This document shows positions 48,524-61,065 of a stretch of DNA of 64,000 nucleotides, in pieces. Position numbers and translations under genes: made by a program. Within the stretch, counting starts at the first letter, position 1, and each line of letters opens with the position of its first letter. The notes below the pieces were generated by a model, which had not been told where the DNA came from, ran no database searches, and saw only the letters and a program-made list of their open reading frames with translations. Source of the DNA: JAEUMD01 sp036768475 (lineage in GTDB: Bacteria; Pseudomonadota; Alphaproteobacteria; Rhizobiales; Hyphomicrobiaceae); the NCBI GenBank assembly GCA_036768475.1, contig DAIPMW010000008.1:1-64000 (forward strand). Direction: 5' to 3'.

Positions 48524-48991
48524 CTACTTCAGCGCCTCCTTCACCATCGCGGAGGCCTTGGAGAAATCCATCTGGCCAGTGTAGCGCTCTTTGAGAGCAC
48601 TCATCACGCGACCCATGTCCTTCAGCCCCGTGGCGTCGAGTTCCGCGACGATGGCTTTGGCCGCGTCCCTGATCTCGTCCTCGCTCATCTGCTGTGGAAG
48701 GAACTCTTCGATGATGGCGATCTCGGCGGCTTCCTGCTCGGCCAGTTCCTCGCGTCCGCCCTGCGTGTAGATCTCCACAGACTCACGGCGCTGTTTGATC
48801 ATCTTTTGGAGCAGCGCCAGGATATCGCTGTCGTCGACGCGGTCCTTGCCGGTGGATTGGCCTTTCTCGTCGACGCGGGCAGCAATGTCGCGGTCCTTGA
48901 TCGCCGCCGTGACGAGTCGCAGTGTCGAAAGGCGACGTTTGTTGCCGGACTTCATCGCCTCTTTCATGGCCGACTGAATGCGTTCGCGCAT
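48524..48991 (-). CDS. GatB/YqeY domain protein
   Basis: A 155-residue YqeY protein: MRERIQSAMKEAMKSGNKRRLSTLRLVTAAIKDRD, ILALLQKMIKQRRESVEIYTQGGREELAEQE and FLPQQMSEDEI are the family hallmarks. It resembles the tRNA-binding tail of the GatB amidotransferase subunit, but its exact role is not known. It is divergent from carA, a common arrangement in alphaproteobacteria, and probably cotranscribed with the amidase gene. Confidence 0.94.
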   Translation of the reverse strand: MRERIQSAMKEAMKSGNKRRLSTLRLVTAAIKDRDIAARVDEKGQSTGKDRVDDSDILALLQKMIKQRRESVEIYTQGGREELAEQEAAEIAIIEEFLPQQMSEDEIRDAAKAIVAELDATGLKDMGRVMSALKERYTGQMDFSKASAMVKEALK

Positions 48992-49251
48992 GAAAAGGCC
49001 CTCCTTGACCTGTGGTTGCGCCGGATCGGGAGGGCCGCCCGGCCCTCGACACCGTACCCCGGCATTTGGCCGATTGGTTTAGTCGGCTCGAGCCCTGGTA
49101 TCAACAGGCTGTGATCAGACTGCTCCGGGGTGCGACCGGCGCTAGCGCGCGATTGACCGGCCTTCCGGGTTCTTCTAGGGTCCGCGCCGATTGCGCCCCC
49201 CGGCGGGCAGGCGCTGCATGCTGCCGGTCAGCCCGTTACCCTGGAGCCGAA

Positions 49252-50469
49252 ATGACACAAACCGCCACGAGATCAGCGCCTCCACCCTGGTCGGAGGTGG
49301 TCACGACCGCGCGACTGGTGCTTGCCGACGGTACGGTGATTGAGGGCATGGGCCTCGGCGCCACCGGCTCGGCGGTGGGCGAAGTCTGCTTCAATACGGC
49401 AATGACCGGCTATCAGGAGATCCTGACCGATCCCTCCTATGCCGGACAGATCGTCACCTTCACCTTTCCCCACGTCGGCAACATAGGCACGAACGCGGAG
49501 GACACCGAGACCTCTAATCTCGCCGCACGTTCCGGCGTTCGAGGGGCGGTTCTCCGGGCCGATATCACCGACCCGTCGAACTATCGTGCCTCGGAGCATT
49601 TCAACGGCTGGCTGAAATCACGTGGCATCATCGCGATCGCCGGGATTGACACGCGCGCCCTCACGGCGCTGATCCGCGAGAAGGGCATGCCCAACGCGGT
49701 CATCGCCCATGAGCCGTCCGGCATCTTCGATCTCGACAAGCTCAAGTCGGACGCCAAGGCTTGGCCCGGCCTTGTCGGTCTCGATCTCGTACCCGACGTT
49801 ACCTGCGGCCAGACTTACACCTGGGACGAGACGCGCTGGGCCTGGCCGGAGGGGTATGGCCGCCAGACTGACCCGCAGTTCCACGTCGTCGCCCTCGATT
49901 TCGGCCTCAAGCGCAATATCCTGCGCTGCCTGGCATCGACGGGCTGCAAGGTGACCGTGGTGCCCGCCACGACCAGCGCCGAGGAGGTGCTGGCGCGCAA
50001 TCCCGACGGCATCTTCTTGTCGAACGGCCCGGGTGATCCGGCCGCCACCGGCGAATATGCGGTGCCCGAGATTCGCAAGCTCGTGGACAGCGGCAAGCCC
50101 GTGTTCGGCATCTGCCTCGGCCATCAGATGCTGGCGCTGGCGCTCGGCGCAACGACCACGAAGATGCACCAGGGCCATCATGGCGCCAATCACCCGGTCA
50201 AGGATCACACCACCGACAAGGTGGAGATCGTGTCGATGAACCACGGCTTCACGGTCGATCGCGACACGCTGCCCGAGGGTGTCGAAGAGACGCACGTCTC
50301 TCTGTTCGACGGAACCAACTGCGGGATCCGGCTGGCAGGCCGCCCCGTATTCTCCGTACAGCACCACCCCGAGGCCTCGCCCGGACCCCAGGACAGTCAT
50401 TACCTGTTCCGCAGGTTCACCAACATGATGCGCACCGCCAGGGGATTGCCGGAGGAGGCCGAGCGCTGA
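49252..50469 (+). CDS. carA: Carbamoyl-phosphate synthase small subunit
   Basis: A 405-residue protein. The N-terminal CPSase domain has GEVCFNTAMTGYQEILTDPSYAGQIVTFTFPHVGNIG. The class I glutaminase domain has the nucleophile in FGICLGHQ and the His/Glu pair near VQHHPEASPGP. It feeds ammonia from glutamine to CarB for arginine and pyrimidine synthesis. CTGGAG precedes the ATG at 49252. The distance to carB, 2.8 kb with three genes between, is notable. Confidence 0.97.
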   Translation: MTQTATRSAPPPWSEVVTTARLVLADGTVIEGMGLGATGSAVGEVCFNTAMTGYQEILTDPSYAGQIVTFTFPHVGNIGTNAEDTETSNLAARSGVRGAVLRADITDPSNYRASEHFNGWLKSRGIIAIAGIDTRALTALIREKGMPNAVIAHEPSGIFDLDKLKSDAKAWPGLVGLDLVPDVTCGQTYTWDETRWAWPEGYGRQTDPQFHVVALDFGLKRNILRCLASTGCKVTVVPATTSAEEVLARNPDGIFLSNGPGDPAATGEYAVPEIRKLVDSGKPVFGICLGHQMLALALGATTTKMHQGHHGANHPVKDHTTDKVEIVSMNHGFTVDRDTLPEGVEETHVSLFDGTNCGIRLAGRPVFSVQHHPEASPGPQDSHYLFRRFTNMMRTARGLPEEAER

Positions 50470-50546
50470 GCTACGGGAAGCGGCCAAAACCCGCGTCATA
50501 TGGGCTGAGGCACCATCGGGCCTGCGGCATCAGCCGACTGTTCACG

Positions 50547-51635
50547 TTGCTCCTGGCCACACTGTTCATCCTGACAGCCGGTGCGGTCAGTCATGCGCCG
50601 TTTGCGTCTCCGGCAATTGCCGACAACCGGGCCGTGCCCGAGTGGCCGGGCGATTGGCGTGCATCAGAGCAGCGCGATCATCCCCTTAACGGCAAGATCT
50701 GGTCGCGCGAGAAGCGTGGCTTCGTTTCCGCCCAGGATTATGGAACCAAGCTCGCCATGACGCGGTTCGTGCTGCTTGGCGAGGTCCACGACAACCCGGA
50801 TCATCACCGTCTGCAGGCCTGGGCCATTCACGCGATCGCCAAGCTGCGCGGCGCACGTATCGTCGAGGGTGCGCCGCAGATGGATATCGTCGCGCTGGAG
50901 ATGCTGACCGCTGACGAGCAGTCGGCGCTGGATGTCTTTTACGGGCGTAACGCGAAAGTGCCGCGGCCGCGCACCGCAGCCGATTTCGGTCGTCTGATGA
51001 AGTGGGACACGCTCGGCTGGCCGCCCTACGAGATCTATCAGCCGATCATCGATGAGGCATTGAACGCCCATCTCGTGATCACGCCGGCCAGCCCGGCGCG
51101 CGCTGAAAACCGCAAGGTTTCGAAAGAGGGGATCGGCGCGCTGCCCCGCGAAGAGGCGACGCGGCTCGTCCTCGATCGTCCGCTTGCTTCCCAAATGAGC
51201 AAGGCACTTTCCGATGAGATCCGTGAGAGTCACTGCGGCATGCTGCCGGAAACGGTCCTGCCCAACATGAGTTTAGTCCAGCGCCTGCGTGATGCCCGCA
51301 TGGCCGATGCGATGCTGGGTTCACCACGCAAGGGAGCAGCCCTCGTCGCCGGCAACGGCCATGTCCGCCGCGATCGGGCGGTCCCCTGGTATCTCGCCGC
51401 ACGCGGTATTCCGGACAAGGACATCGCTGTTGTTCGCCACATCGAGGTCGAGGCGGACAAGTCCGCGGTCGAAGACTATGGCCTCGGTCCATCCGGGCAT
51501 GCCGCCGAACTCAGTGATTACGTCGTATTTACACCGCGCCAGCCGCGTAACGAGTCGTGCGATGAGATGCGAAAGCAGATGGAGGCGATCGCAGCGAAGC
51601 GGCGGGCACGCGAGGACCCTGCAAAGCCACGCTAG
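50547..51635 (+). CDS. ChaN-like haem-binding uptake family lipoprotein/secreted protein
   Basis: About 362 residues. A hydrophobic N-terminus (LLLATLFILTAGAVSHA) suggests export. The ChaN/Tiki domain is seen in VLLGEVHDNPDHHRLQAWAI, VALEMLTADEQSALD and the C-terminal ALVAGNGHVRRDRAVPWYL. ChaN-type proteins bind haem in iron uptake. The frame's first standard start is TTG 50547; the true start may lie slightly upstream, since the frame stays open into carA. The stop codon touches an A-B repeat. Confidence 0.85.
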   Translation: MLLATLFILTAGAVSHAPFASPAIADNRAVPEWPGDWRASEQRDHPLNGKIWSREKRGFVSAQDYGTKLAMTRFVLLGEVHDNPDHHRLQAWAIHAIAKLRGARIVEGAPQMDIVALEMLTADEQSALDVFYGRNAKVPRPRTAADFGRLMKWDTLGWPPYEIYQPIIDEALNAHLVITPASPARAENRKVSKEGIGALPREEATRLVLDRPLASQMSKALSDEIRESHCGMLPETVLPNMSLVQRLRDARMADAMLGSPRKGAALVAGNGHVRRDRAVPWYLAARGIPDKDIAVVRHIEVEADKSAVEDYGLGPSGHAAELSDYVVFTPRQPRNESCDEMRKQMEAIAAKRRAREDPAKPR

Positions 51636-51736
51636 ATCGTGTTCATGTTTCCGTTAAACATGAACGCGATCCAGCATCTTGTTTTGAGCATGTTTTTCAT
51701 GCTGAACCGGCGCACACTTCAGCTCAACATGCTCTA
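51633..51736. repeat. Dispersed repeat, module A followed by inverted module B
   Basis: Module A (51633-51672) begins in the stop codon of the ChaN-like gene; the link ATCTTGTTTT leads to module B on the other strand (51685-51736). The whole is the reverse arrangement of 21434-21532. Confidence 0.85.
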
Positions 51737-51815
51737 GGCATACGAGGCTTTGCCGCTCGCAACACATCGAACCCTGGAATAAGAAACGCCTGAGCATCAC
51801 GAAGGGAAGACGATC

Positions 51816-52511
51816 ATGCGCGACACGATCCTGCATAGGGCCCTTGCCGGCGCAACCGCAGCCGTTGCATTTGCGGTTCTTGCCGTCCCTCAAGCGCGCG
51901 CCGGTGATGAGTGTCGTGCCGCCGTCGAAGCCGCCTTTGACAAGCAGCGCACCGTAGAGACAGGCTTTCGCTTCGCCGCGGAGATCCCAGGCGAACAGGG
52001 CAAAACCCGGATGACGATCGACTATCTGCCGCCTGACCGCATGTATCAACGGGTCGAGGCGCCAGGGCACGACAAGTCCATCGAGACGATCGCTATTCAG
52101 CGCTGGGCCTGGGGCACCATGGGAGGTGGCTGGGAGGAGCTGCAGCCGCAGTTCGCTCAGTCGATTATCGCTCACGTGCGTTCGATGCTGATCGATCCGC
52201 CCAAGATAACGGCCGAGTTCACCTGTCTCGGCAAGGTGACGATCGACGGCAAGGAGCGTATTGCCTACAGGGCCGACCAGCCCAATGCCGAGGCCGCATC
52301 CGCGCCCGACGCCCCGCAGCTTGCGCGCACGATCTATGTCGATGAGGCCAACGGGCTTCCCGTCGCCAACATCGTCGCCCGCGAGGACGGCAAGGAGGGT
52401 GCGATATTCGATGGCCGTTACACCTATCCCACCGACATCCGCATCGAGGCGCCGATCGGAGGCTATGATATCGAGCCCCAGAATGCGTCAGAGAACGCGC
52501 CAAAGAACTGA
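51816..52511 (+). CDS. Secreted protein of unknown function, first of a tandem pair
   Basis: A 231-residue protein with a signal peptide (about residues 1-29, PQARA cleavage). The mature part begins with Cys (GDECRAAVEAAFDKQR) and has a beta-rich pattern with MTIDYLPPDRMYQRVEAPG, IAIQRWAWGTMGGGWEEL, FTCLGKVTIDG and IYVDEANGLPVANIV. It is clearly related to the next gene. The layout recalls LolA/LolB-like lipid-carrier folds, but the family is not certain. Confidence 0.78.
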   Translation: MRDTILHRALAGATAAVAFAVLAVPQARAGDECRAAVEAAFDKQRTVETGFRFAAEIPGEQGKTRMTIDYLPPDRMYQRVEAPGHDKSIETIAIQRWAWGTMGGGWEELQPQFAQSIIAHVRSMLIDPPKITAEFTCLGKVTIDGKERIAYRADQPNAEAASAPDAPQLARTIYVDEANGLPVANIVAREDGKEGAIFDGRYTYPTDIRIEAPIGGYDIEPQNASENAPKN

Positions 52512-52554
52512 AGCTCCCGGCCACGTGACCGCCGAAGCGCACTGGAGAATCGAA

Positions 52555-53175
52555 ATGCGCAACAACTTCCCGGCTGCGGAGCTCATCGCCTCGGCGCTGT
52601 TTGCGATCCTGGCTACGAGCCCTGCCGCTGCCGATTGCAAGCAGGAGGTCGCCGATGCCTTCGACATGCAGCGTAAATCGAGTGCCTTCCGCATGGTCAC
52701 CCGCATGATCAACGAGCGCGGGCCGATCGTGATGACGGTCGACTATCTCCTGCCTGATCGCATGCACCAGACGGTCAAGGCGGCCATCGATCCCGGCGCC
52801 ACCGAGACGATTCTGATTGGCAAACGCGCCTGGGTGTCGGGGGGCGCAGGCTGGCAGGCGTTGCCGATGGAAGACGCGCTGAGCCTCGCCGAGAATATGG
52901 AAAAAACGGTTGTGAAGGGCGGCGGTGAGCAGCCGATCTTCGACTGCCTCGGCTACGTGCAGTTGGATAGCCGCAAGCTCAAGGCCTATGAGGCGGTGCA
53001 GGATAAGACCGCGCCGCCGGGCCAGCCGGCCCGCATGGTTTACGTCGATCCGACCACGGGCCTGCCCGTCCGCTCCATCGTTGCCCAGAAGGATAAACTC
53101 GACAGGCCCTTCTTCCAGCAGGACTACTCCTACCCGCAGGACATCAGGATCGAGCCGCCCGCGGCCGCGAAATAG
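52555..53175 (+). CDS. Secreted protein of unknown function, second of a tandem pair
   Basis: A 206-residue paralogue of the preceding protein. The signal peptide ends near TSPAAA; the mature part repeats the same landmarks in order: DCKQEVADAFDMQR, MTVDYLLPDRMHQTVKA, RAWVSGGAGWQAL, FDCLGYVQLDS, MVYVDPTTGLPVRSIV and YSYPQDIRIE. TGGAGAA precedes the ATG at 52555. The pair probably arose by tandem duplication and lies between carA and carB. The LolA-like resemblance is only by eye. Confidence 0.78.
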   Translation: MRNNFPAAELIASALFAILATSPAAADCKQEVADAFDMQRKSSAFRMVTRMINERGPIVMTVDYLLPDRMHQTVKAAIDPGATETILIGKRAWVSGGAGWQALPMEDALSLAENMEKTVVKGGGEQPIFDCLGYVQLDSRKLKAYEAVQDKTAPPGQPARMVYVDPTTGLPVRSIVAQKDKLDRPFFQQDYSYPQDIRIEPPAAAK

Positions 53176-53290
53176 ACTATCCTGCCGGGCTTTTCTGCAT
53201 CTCCACACGTGCCGCCGTGCGCCCTGCGCACGGTTGCGCCGGGTGGGCTATAGCCAAACGCGCCCGAACGCTCTATGAGACGCCCCCGAC

Positions 53291-56644
<3,354 letters not shown>

Positions 56645-56667
56645 CGTTCCAGTCATGATCCTCCAGC

Positions 56668-56695
56668 TCCCCAGGTTTACGGGTAAAGGGGAGCG
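56668..56695 (+). terminator. Possible terminator hairpin between carB and greA
   Basis: CTCCCC and GGGGAG pair over a loop of about 15 bases. There is no T run, so it may be a weak or Rho-assisted stop. Confidence 0.35.
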
Positions 56696-56761
56696 CCTCA
56701 CACGCGCATGACACTGTCAAACGGTTCTCGCCAACGGCGGGGCCTTCTGGGAGACGTTACG

Positions 56762-57241
56762 ATGTCCATGGAACGGGTGCCGATGACGACTGATGGGTAC
56801 AAGCGGCTCGAGGCCGAGCTGCACCGTCTCAAATCGGAAGAGCGTCCGCGGATCATTCAGGCGATCGCGGAAGCGCGCGCGCACGGCGATCTCTCGGAGA
56901 ATGCCGAATACCACTCCGCCAAGGAGGCGCAGGGCCTGAACGAGGCCAAGGTCGCCGATCTGGAGGACAAGTTGTCGCGCGCCGATGTCGTCGATACCAC
57001 GACGCTTTCCGGCGACACCGTGAAGTTTGGCGCCACCGTGACGCTGGTCGACGAGGACACCGAGGAGAAGGTCAAGTACCAGATCGTCGGCGATCTCGAA
57101 GCCAACCTCAAGGAAGGCAAGATCTCCATCTCATCGCCCATCGCCCGCGCGCTCATCGGCAAGGCCAAGGGCGATTCGGCCGAAGTGACGACGCCCAAGG
57201 GCTCGCGCTCCTTCGAAGTCCTGAAGGTGGAGTGGAGGTAG
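56762..57241 (+). CDS. greA: Transcription elongation factor GreA
   Basis: A 159-residue protein. The N-terminal coiled coil has GYKRLEAELHRLKSEERPRIIQAIAEARAHGDLSENAEYHSAKEAQ with the acidic tip (Asp/Glu of DLSENAEY), and the C-terminal FKBP-like domain ends in FEVLKVEWR. It restarts backtracked RNA polymerase. GGGAGACG precedes ATG 56762; ATG 56768 is possible. The earlier ATG at 56708 gives an extension not seen in the family. Confidence 0.96.
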   Translation: MSMERVPMTTDGYKRLEAELHRLKSEERPRIIQAIAEARAHGDLSENAEYHSAKEAQGLNEAKVADLEDKLSRADVVDTTTLSGDTVKFGATVTLVDEDTEEKVKYQIVGDLEANLKEGKISISSPIARALIGKAKGDSAEVTTPKGSRSFEVLKVEWR

Positions 57242-57753
57242 GCGAACCTGTCGTCCTGACAACTCCGGCACCGGTTGGGTAACCGCTGCTCGCTCCAGTG
57301 GCAAACCAGTGTGCGGGCCGGTTTTTGACGGTGCGTCCGTGCCTCCAGATTGGCGGCTGAAGTGTCCGTTGTCGGCGTCATCGAGATGCGCAGCGGAATG
57401 CACCCGTGCGCGCTCAATCAAAGAAATTGCAAAAATCAATCTTGGAAGACAGAGCGTCTCAATGGGTCGCCTCTCAGTAGGTATGGCGGCGCGATCGAGG
57501 CAGCGTGGCTTCTAGGCGGCTACGTGAGCATTGATGGCACCTGCGCAAAGAATCCAACACCGCGCGCACATTGCGATGCATGCCTGCGCGCCAGGCTGAT
57601 CACGCTCGGATCGCGCTACGCTTAGTCGTCAACTGTTACAAAAGCGGTCGAGCCATCCCAGCATTACTCAGTCAGCTTATAGTCGATTGACCAATTTACA
57701 ATCTTGGAGTTTAAGCAAAGTGGCAGTCAATTGTAACGCATGAGGGAATTCAA
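57242..57753. other. Long intergenic region, no gene seen
   Basis: About 510 bases between greA and the glucose dehydrogenase gene. Open frames here have no ribosome sites and an unnatural composition. The last 150 bases are AT-richer than the surroundings and presumably hold the glucose dehydrogenase promoter. No exact EcfG promoter or dispersed repeat is present. Confidence 0.5.
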
Positions 57754-60243
57754 ATGTCACGGCGCGTCGATGCCATGGGCGAGGGTGAACCAATAAGTTT
57801 TTGGCTGAAAATTTTGGGCGGCATCGTCGTACTGTTCGGACTGCTTATCGGGTTGCCTGGCGCTTATCTGATCGCCAAGGACGGCAGCTGGTATTACGCA
57901 ATTTCCGGCGCGGCCTGTGTCATCGCGGGCATCAAGATCTATCAAGGTCGTGCCGTCGGATTGACAATTTATCTCGCCGTTTGCATCGGCACTCTCATTT
58001 GGTCCTTTTGGGAAGTATGGACGCTTGAGACTTGGTTTTGGCCGCTTATACCGCGGCTTTTTGCGTATGCTTTCGCGCTGTTCTTCCTTTTGCTTGGAGC
58101 AACGCAGTTCCCGATATTCAAGCACGATCCCTCTATGCGCACCATCCTGCGCTCAAGTGCACTTGTTGTGCTCGCCGGGCTCGGCGTTTGGGTCTGGGCG
58201 ATGTTTTATCCACATGGCGTAATTCAGACGGCCTTCAATCCGACCAAAGGCATCACGCCGTTGCCGTCCACCGGCGCCATGGGCAATGAGTGGCGCAACT
58301 ACGGCCGCACCACCTATGGCACCCGCTTTGCCCCGCAAACCCAGATCACCAAGCTCAACATCAAGGAACTTCAGGTCGCCTGGACCTATCATACCGGTGT
58401 AATCGGCGACCACGACAACGCCGACCAGAACACGCCCATATTCGCCAACGACACGCTCTATGCCTGTACGCTGAACAATCAGATCCATGCGATCGACGCG
58501 ATTACCGGCAAGCAGAAGTGGCTCTATGCTGCCGAAGCAAATGCACCCTTCTTCAAGCGCTGCCGCGGTGTGACGTATTACGAGATCGCCGATGAGCCGC
58601 AGGCCGCAGCGCCAGCACAGCCGCAATCCCAACAGGCTGCGCCAAACGCACAACCCGCCGCCGATACACCGCCCGCAGTGAATGCTGCGTCTGGCGCCTG
58701 CAAGCGCCGTATCGCCATGGGTACGGTAGATGCAGGCCTGATCTCGATCGACGCCGATACCGGCAAGCCCTGTCAGGACTTCGGCAAGGGCGGAACGGTC
58801 GATCTGCGCGATGGCATGGGCAAGTTCGACCCTGGCGAATACATGCAGACATCGGCCCCGACCGTGTCATCGGGCGTGATCGTGGTCGGCGGACTCGTGC
58901 TCGATAATTACGAGGTTGGCGAGCCCTCTGGTGTGATCCGCGCATTCGACGCCAAAACCGGAGCATTCAAATGGGCCTGGGACGTAGGCCGCCCTGGCAA
59001 GAAGGGCATGCCCGAACCCGGTGAGACCTTCACGCGCTTCACGCCCAACGTCTGGACCCACCCAGCCGTCGATGAAGCGCGCGGTATGATCTACCTTCCG
59101 ACCGGCAACGCGACGCCTGACATGTGGCGCAAGCACCGCCGGCCCTTTGACGACAAGTACAACAGTTCCGTCGTCGCAATTGATCTGAAAACCGGTGATG
59201 TGAAATGGCACTTCCAGACCGTGCATAAGGATGTCTGGGATTACGACCTGCCCGCCCAGCCCTCGCTCTATGATGTGCCAGATCCCAAAACCGGTAAAAT
59301 GGTTCCCGCATTGGTCCAGCCGACCAAGCGCGGACAGCTGTTCTATCTCAACCGCGAGACCGGCGAGCCGATCGCGGAGGTGATCGAGCGCAAGGTGATG
59401 ACCAAGGGTGGTGCCGAGGGTCTTGATGACCTGTCTGAAACGCAGCCCTACTCGGTCGGCATGCCGCAGATCGGCGGTCAGGGCATGAGTGAACGCGACA
59501 TGTGGGGCGCCACGCCGATCGATCAGGTGTTCTGCCGCATCCAGTTCAAGGATCTGGTCTATTCGGGCGACGAGTTCACGCCGCCGACGACCAAGCGGTT
59601 CTTCACCTATCCCGGTGCCCAGGGTGGCATGAATTGGGGGGCCGGATCGATCGACGAAAACCGCGGCATTTTCGTCGTCAACGATCTGCGCCTGCCGATT
59701 GTCACGCAACTGCTGCCGCGCACGGAGGTTCCCAACTACAAGGAACTGCCGGGCCCGCATGCCCCGATTGGACCGCAGCTCGGTACGCCCTATGGCATTG
59801 AGCGCACCGTGCCGCAGTCGATCCTCGGCCTGCTGTGCAGCCGCCCGCCATACGGGACGCTTTCGGCAATCGATCTGGTCACCAGGAAGCTCTTGTGGCA
59901 GCGACCTGTCGGCACCATCGAGAGCCTCGATTTCATCGGCGTCCAGAGCGGATTGAAAATGCCGCTGGGCATGCCGACGCTCGGAGGCAGTGTCATCACC
60001 GGCAGCGGGCTAGTGTTCTTCGGCAGCGCCATGGATCATTATCTGCGCGTCTTCGACGTCGAAACCGGTGAGGAGATCTGGAAAACCCGCATGCCGGTCG
60101 GCGCCAATGCAACGCCGATGAGCTACCTCGCCAAGAACGGCAAGCAGTACATCGTCATCTCTGCGGGCGGGGCGACGTACGCAACCGAGAAATATCGCGG
60201 TGACTATGTCATCGCCTACGCGCTGCCCGACACGAAGAAGTAA
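57754..60243 (+). CDS. gcd: Membrane-bound PQQ-dependent glucose dehydrogenase
   Basis: An 829-residue quinoprotein. Five N-terminal hydrophobic segments (about residues 18-150) anchor it. The periplasmic beta-propeller begins with EWRNYGRTTYGTRFAPQTQI and has the repeating W-motifs (GKQKWLYA, GAFKWAWD, GDVKWHFQ) plus GGMNWGAGSIDE and GMPTLGGSVITGSG near the active site. It oxidises glucose to gluconolactone and feeds ubiquinone. A Gln/Ala/Pro-rich stretch (about 280-313) interrupts the propeller. No pqq genes are in the window. Confidence 0.95.
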   Translation: MSRRVDAMGEGEPISFWLKILGGIVVLFGLLIGLPGAYLIAKDGSWYYAISGAACVIAGIKIYQGRAVGLTIYLAVCIGTLIWSFWEVWTLETWFWPLIPRLFAYAFALFFLLLGATQFPIFKHDPSMRTILRSSALVVLAGLGVWVWAMFYPHGVIQTAFNPTKGITPLPSTGAMGNEWRNYGRTTYGTRFAPQTQITKLNIKELQVAWTYHTGVIGDHDNADQNTPIFANDTLYACTLNNQIHAIDAITGKQKWLYAAEANAPFFKRCRGVTYYEIADEPQAAAPAQPQSQQAAPNAQPAADTPPAVNAASGACKRRIAMGTVDAGLISIDADTGKPCQDFGKGGTVDLRDGMGKFDPGEYMQTSAPTVSSGVIVVGGLVLDNYEVGEPSGVIRAFDAKTGAFKWAWDVGRPGKKGMPEPGETFTRFTPNVWTHPAVDEARGMIYLPTGNATPDMWRKHRRPFDDKYNSSVVAIDLKTGDVKWHFQTVHKDVWDYDLPAQPSLYDVPDPKTGKMVPALVQPTKRGQLFYLNRETGEPIAEVIERKVMTKGGAEGLDDLSETQPYSVGMPQIGGQGMSERDMWGATPIDQVFCRIQFKDLVYSGDEFTPPTTKRFFTYPGAQGGMNWGAGSIDENRGIFVVNDLRLPIVTQLLPRTEVPNYKELPGPHAPIGPQLGTPYGIERTVPQSILGLLCSRPPYGTLSAIDLVTRKLLWQRPVGTIESLDFIGVQSGLKMPLGMPTLGGSVITGSGLVFFGSAMDHYLRVFDVETGEEIWKTRMPVGANATPMSYLAKNGKQYIVISAGGATYATEKYRGDYVIAYALPDTKK

Positions 60244-60362
60244 AAGCGCTTGATTGAATAGGCCCGGCGGCTCTCGCATCATGTGCGGCGGCCGCCGGCT
60301 CTGTTGCTGGAATTGCGCGTGGCGCAGCGCATTGGTCGACCAGCCCGGCTCAATGCCGCAAA

Positions 60363-60839
60363 CTACTCCCGCTCACGCATCGGCACGCCTGGCGCGCGCT
60401 TGGCCCGGCGGATCGTCAGGAACGTTTTCACGCTCGCCACGTTGGGCGCGGCGGTGAGATCCTTCAGCACGAACGCCTGGAATATGGTGAGGTCGGCAGC
60501 AACGCACTTGAGCATGTAGTCGTTTTCGCCCGAGAGCATGTGCGCTTCGCGCACGATCGGCCAGCCCAGCACGCGGTTCTCGAAGGCATGCAGGTCGGCT
60601 TCCGCCTGGCTATGCAACCCGACCATCGCATAGGCCGTCAGAGTGAAGCCCAGGGCGGCCTCGTCGAGCAGCACCGTGTAGCCGTTGATGAGACCAGCTT
60701 CCTCCAGCGCCCGCACGCGCCTGAGGCATGGCGGCGCCGACAGCCCGATCTTGGCCGCGAGCGCGACGTTGGTGATGCGCCCGTCCGCCTGAAGCTCTTT
60801 CAAAATGCGCCAATCGATGGCATCGAGACGGACACGCAT
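60363..60839 (-). CDS. Lrp/AsnC family transcriptional regulator
   Basis: A 158-residue protein. The N-terminal helix-turn-helix LDAIDWRILKELQADGRITNVALAAKIGLSAPPCLRRVRALEEAGLI is followed by a RAM ligand-binding domain with MVGLHSQAEADLHAFENRV and the SGENDYMLKCVAADL core. It probably answers to an amino acid. The ATG at 60839 is chosen from the family start; the frame is open 43 residues further upstream. It is divergent from the ELM1-family gene. Confidence 0.92.
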   Translation of the reverse strand: MRVRLDAIDWRILKELQADGRITNVALAAKIGLSAPPCLRRVRALEEAGLINGYTVLLDEAALGFTLTAYAMVGLHSQAEADLHAFENRVLGWPIVREAHMLSGENDYMLKCVAADLTIFQAFVLKDLTAAPNVASVKTFLTIRRAKRAPGVPMRERE

Positions 60840-61031
60840 GTGCACTAGGCTCTTGAAGGCAAATATTGCTGACCACCGCTCGATTAGACGCCGGAAAGAT
60901 CGTATGAGCGGCGATTTGGAATGGCTGCCGGAGCATTCCAGAATTCCTGCATCCGGCGCAAGGAACAAAATGCTTTATAGCTCAAATCATACGGATTATT
61001 GCGCAATGTGGCCAGCCAACCATCCGGCGAT

Positions 61032-61065
61032 GGGAGACATCGCGTGAAGGGAGACATCGCGTGAA
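61032..61065 (+). repeat. 17-bp tandem duplication at the ELM1-family start
   Basis: GGGAGACATCGCGTGAA occurs twice in immediate succession. Each copy holds a ribosome-site-like GGGAGA and a GTG start. The first GTG (61044) opens a six-codon frame that ends at TGA 61062-61064, overlapping the real GTG at 61061. Confidence 0.9.

Noticed and set aside
57350..57625. A 91-codon plus-strand frame between greA and gcd
   Set aside because: No standard start with a ribosome site and no recognisable features; left as intergenic.
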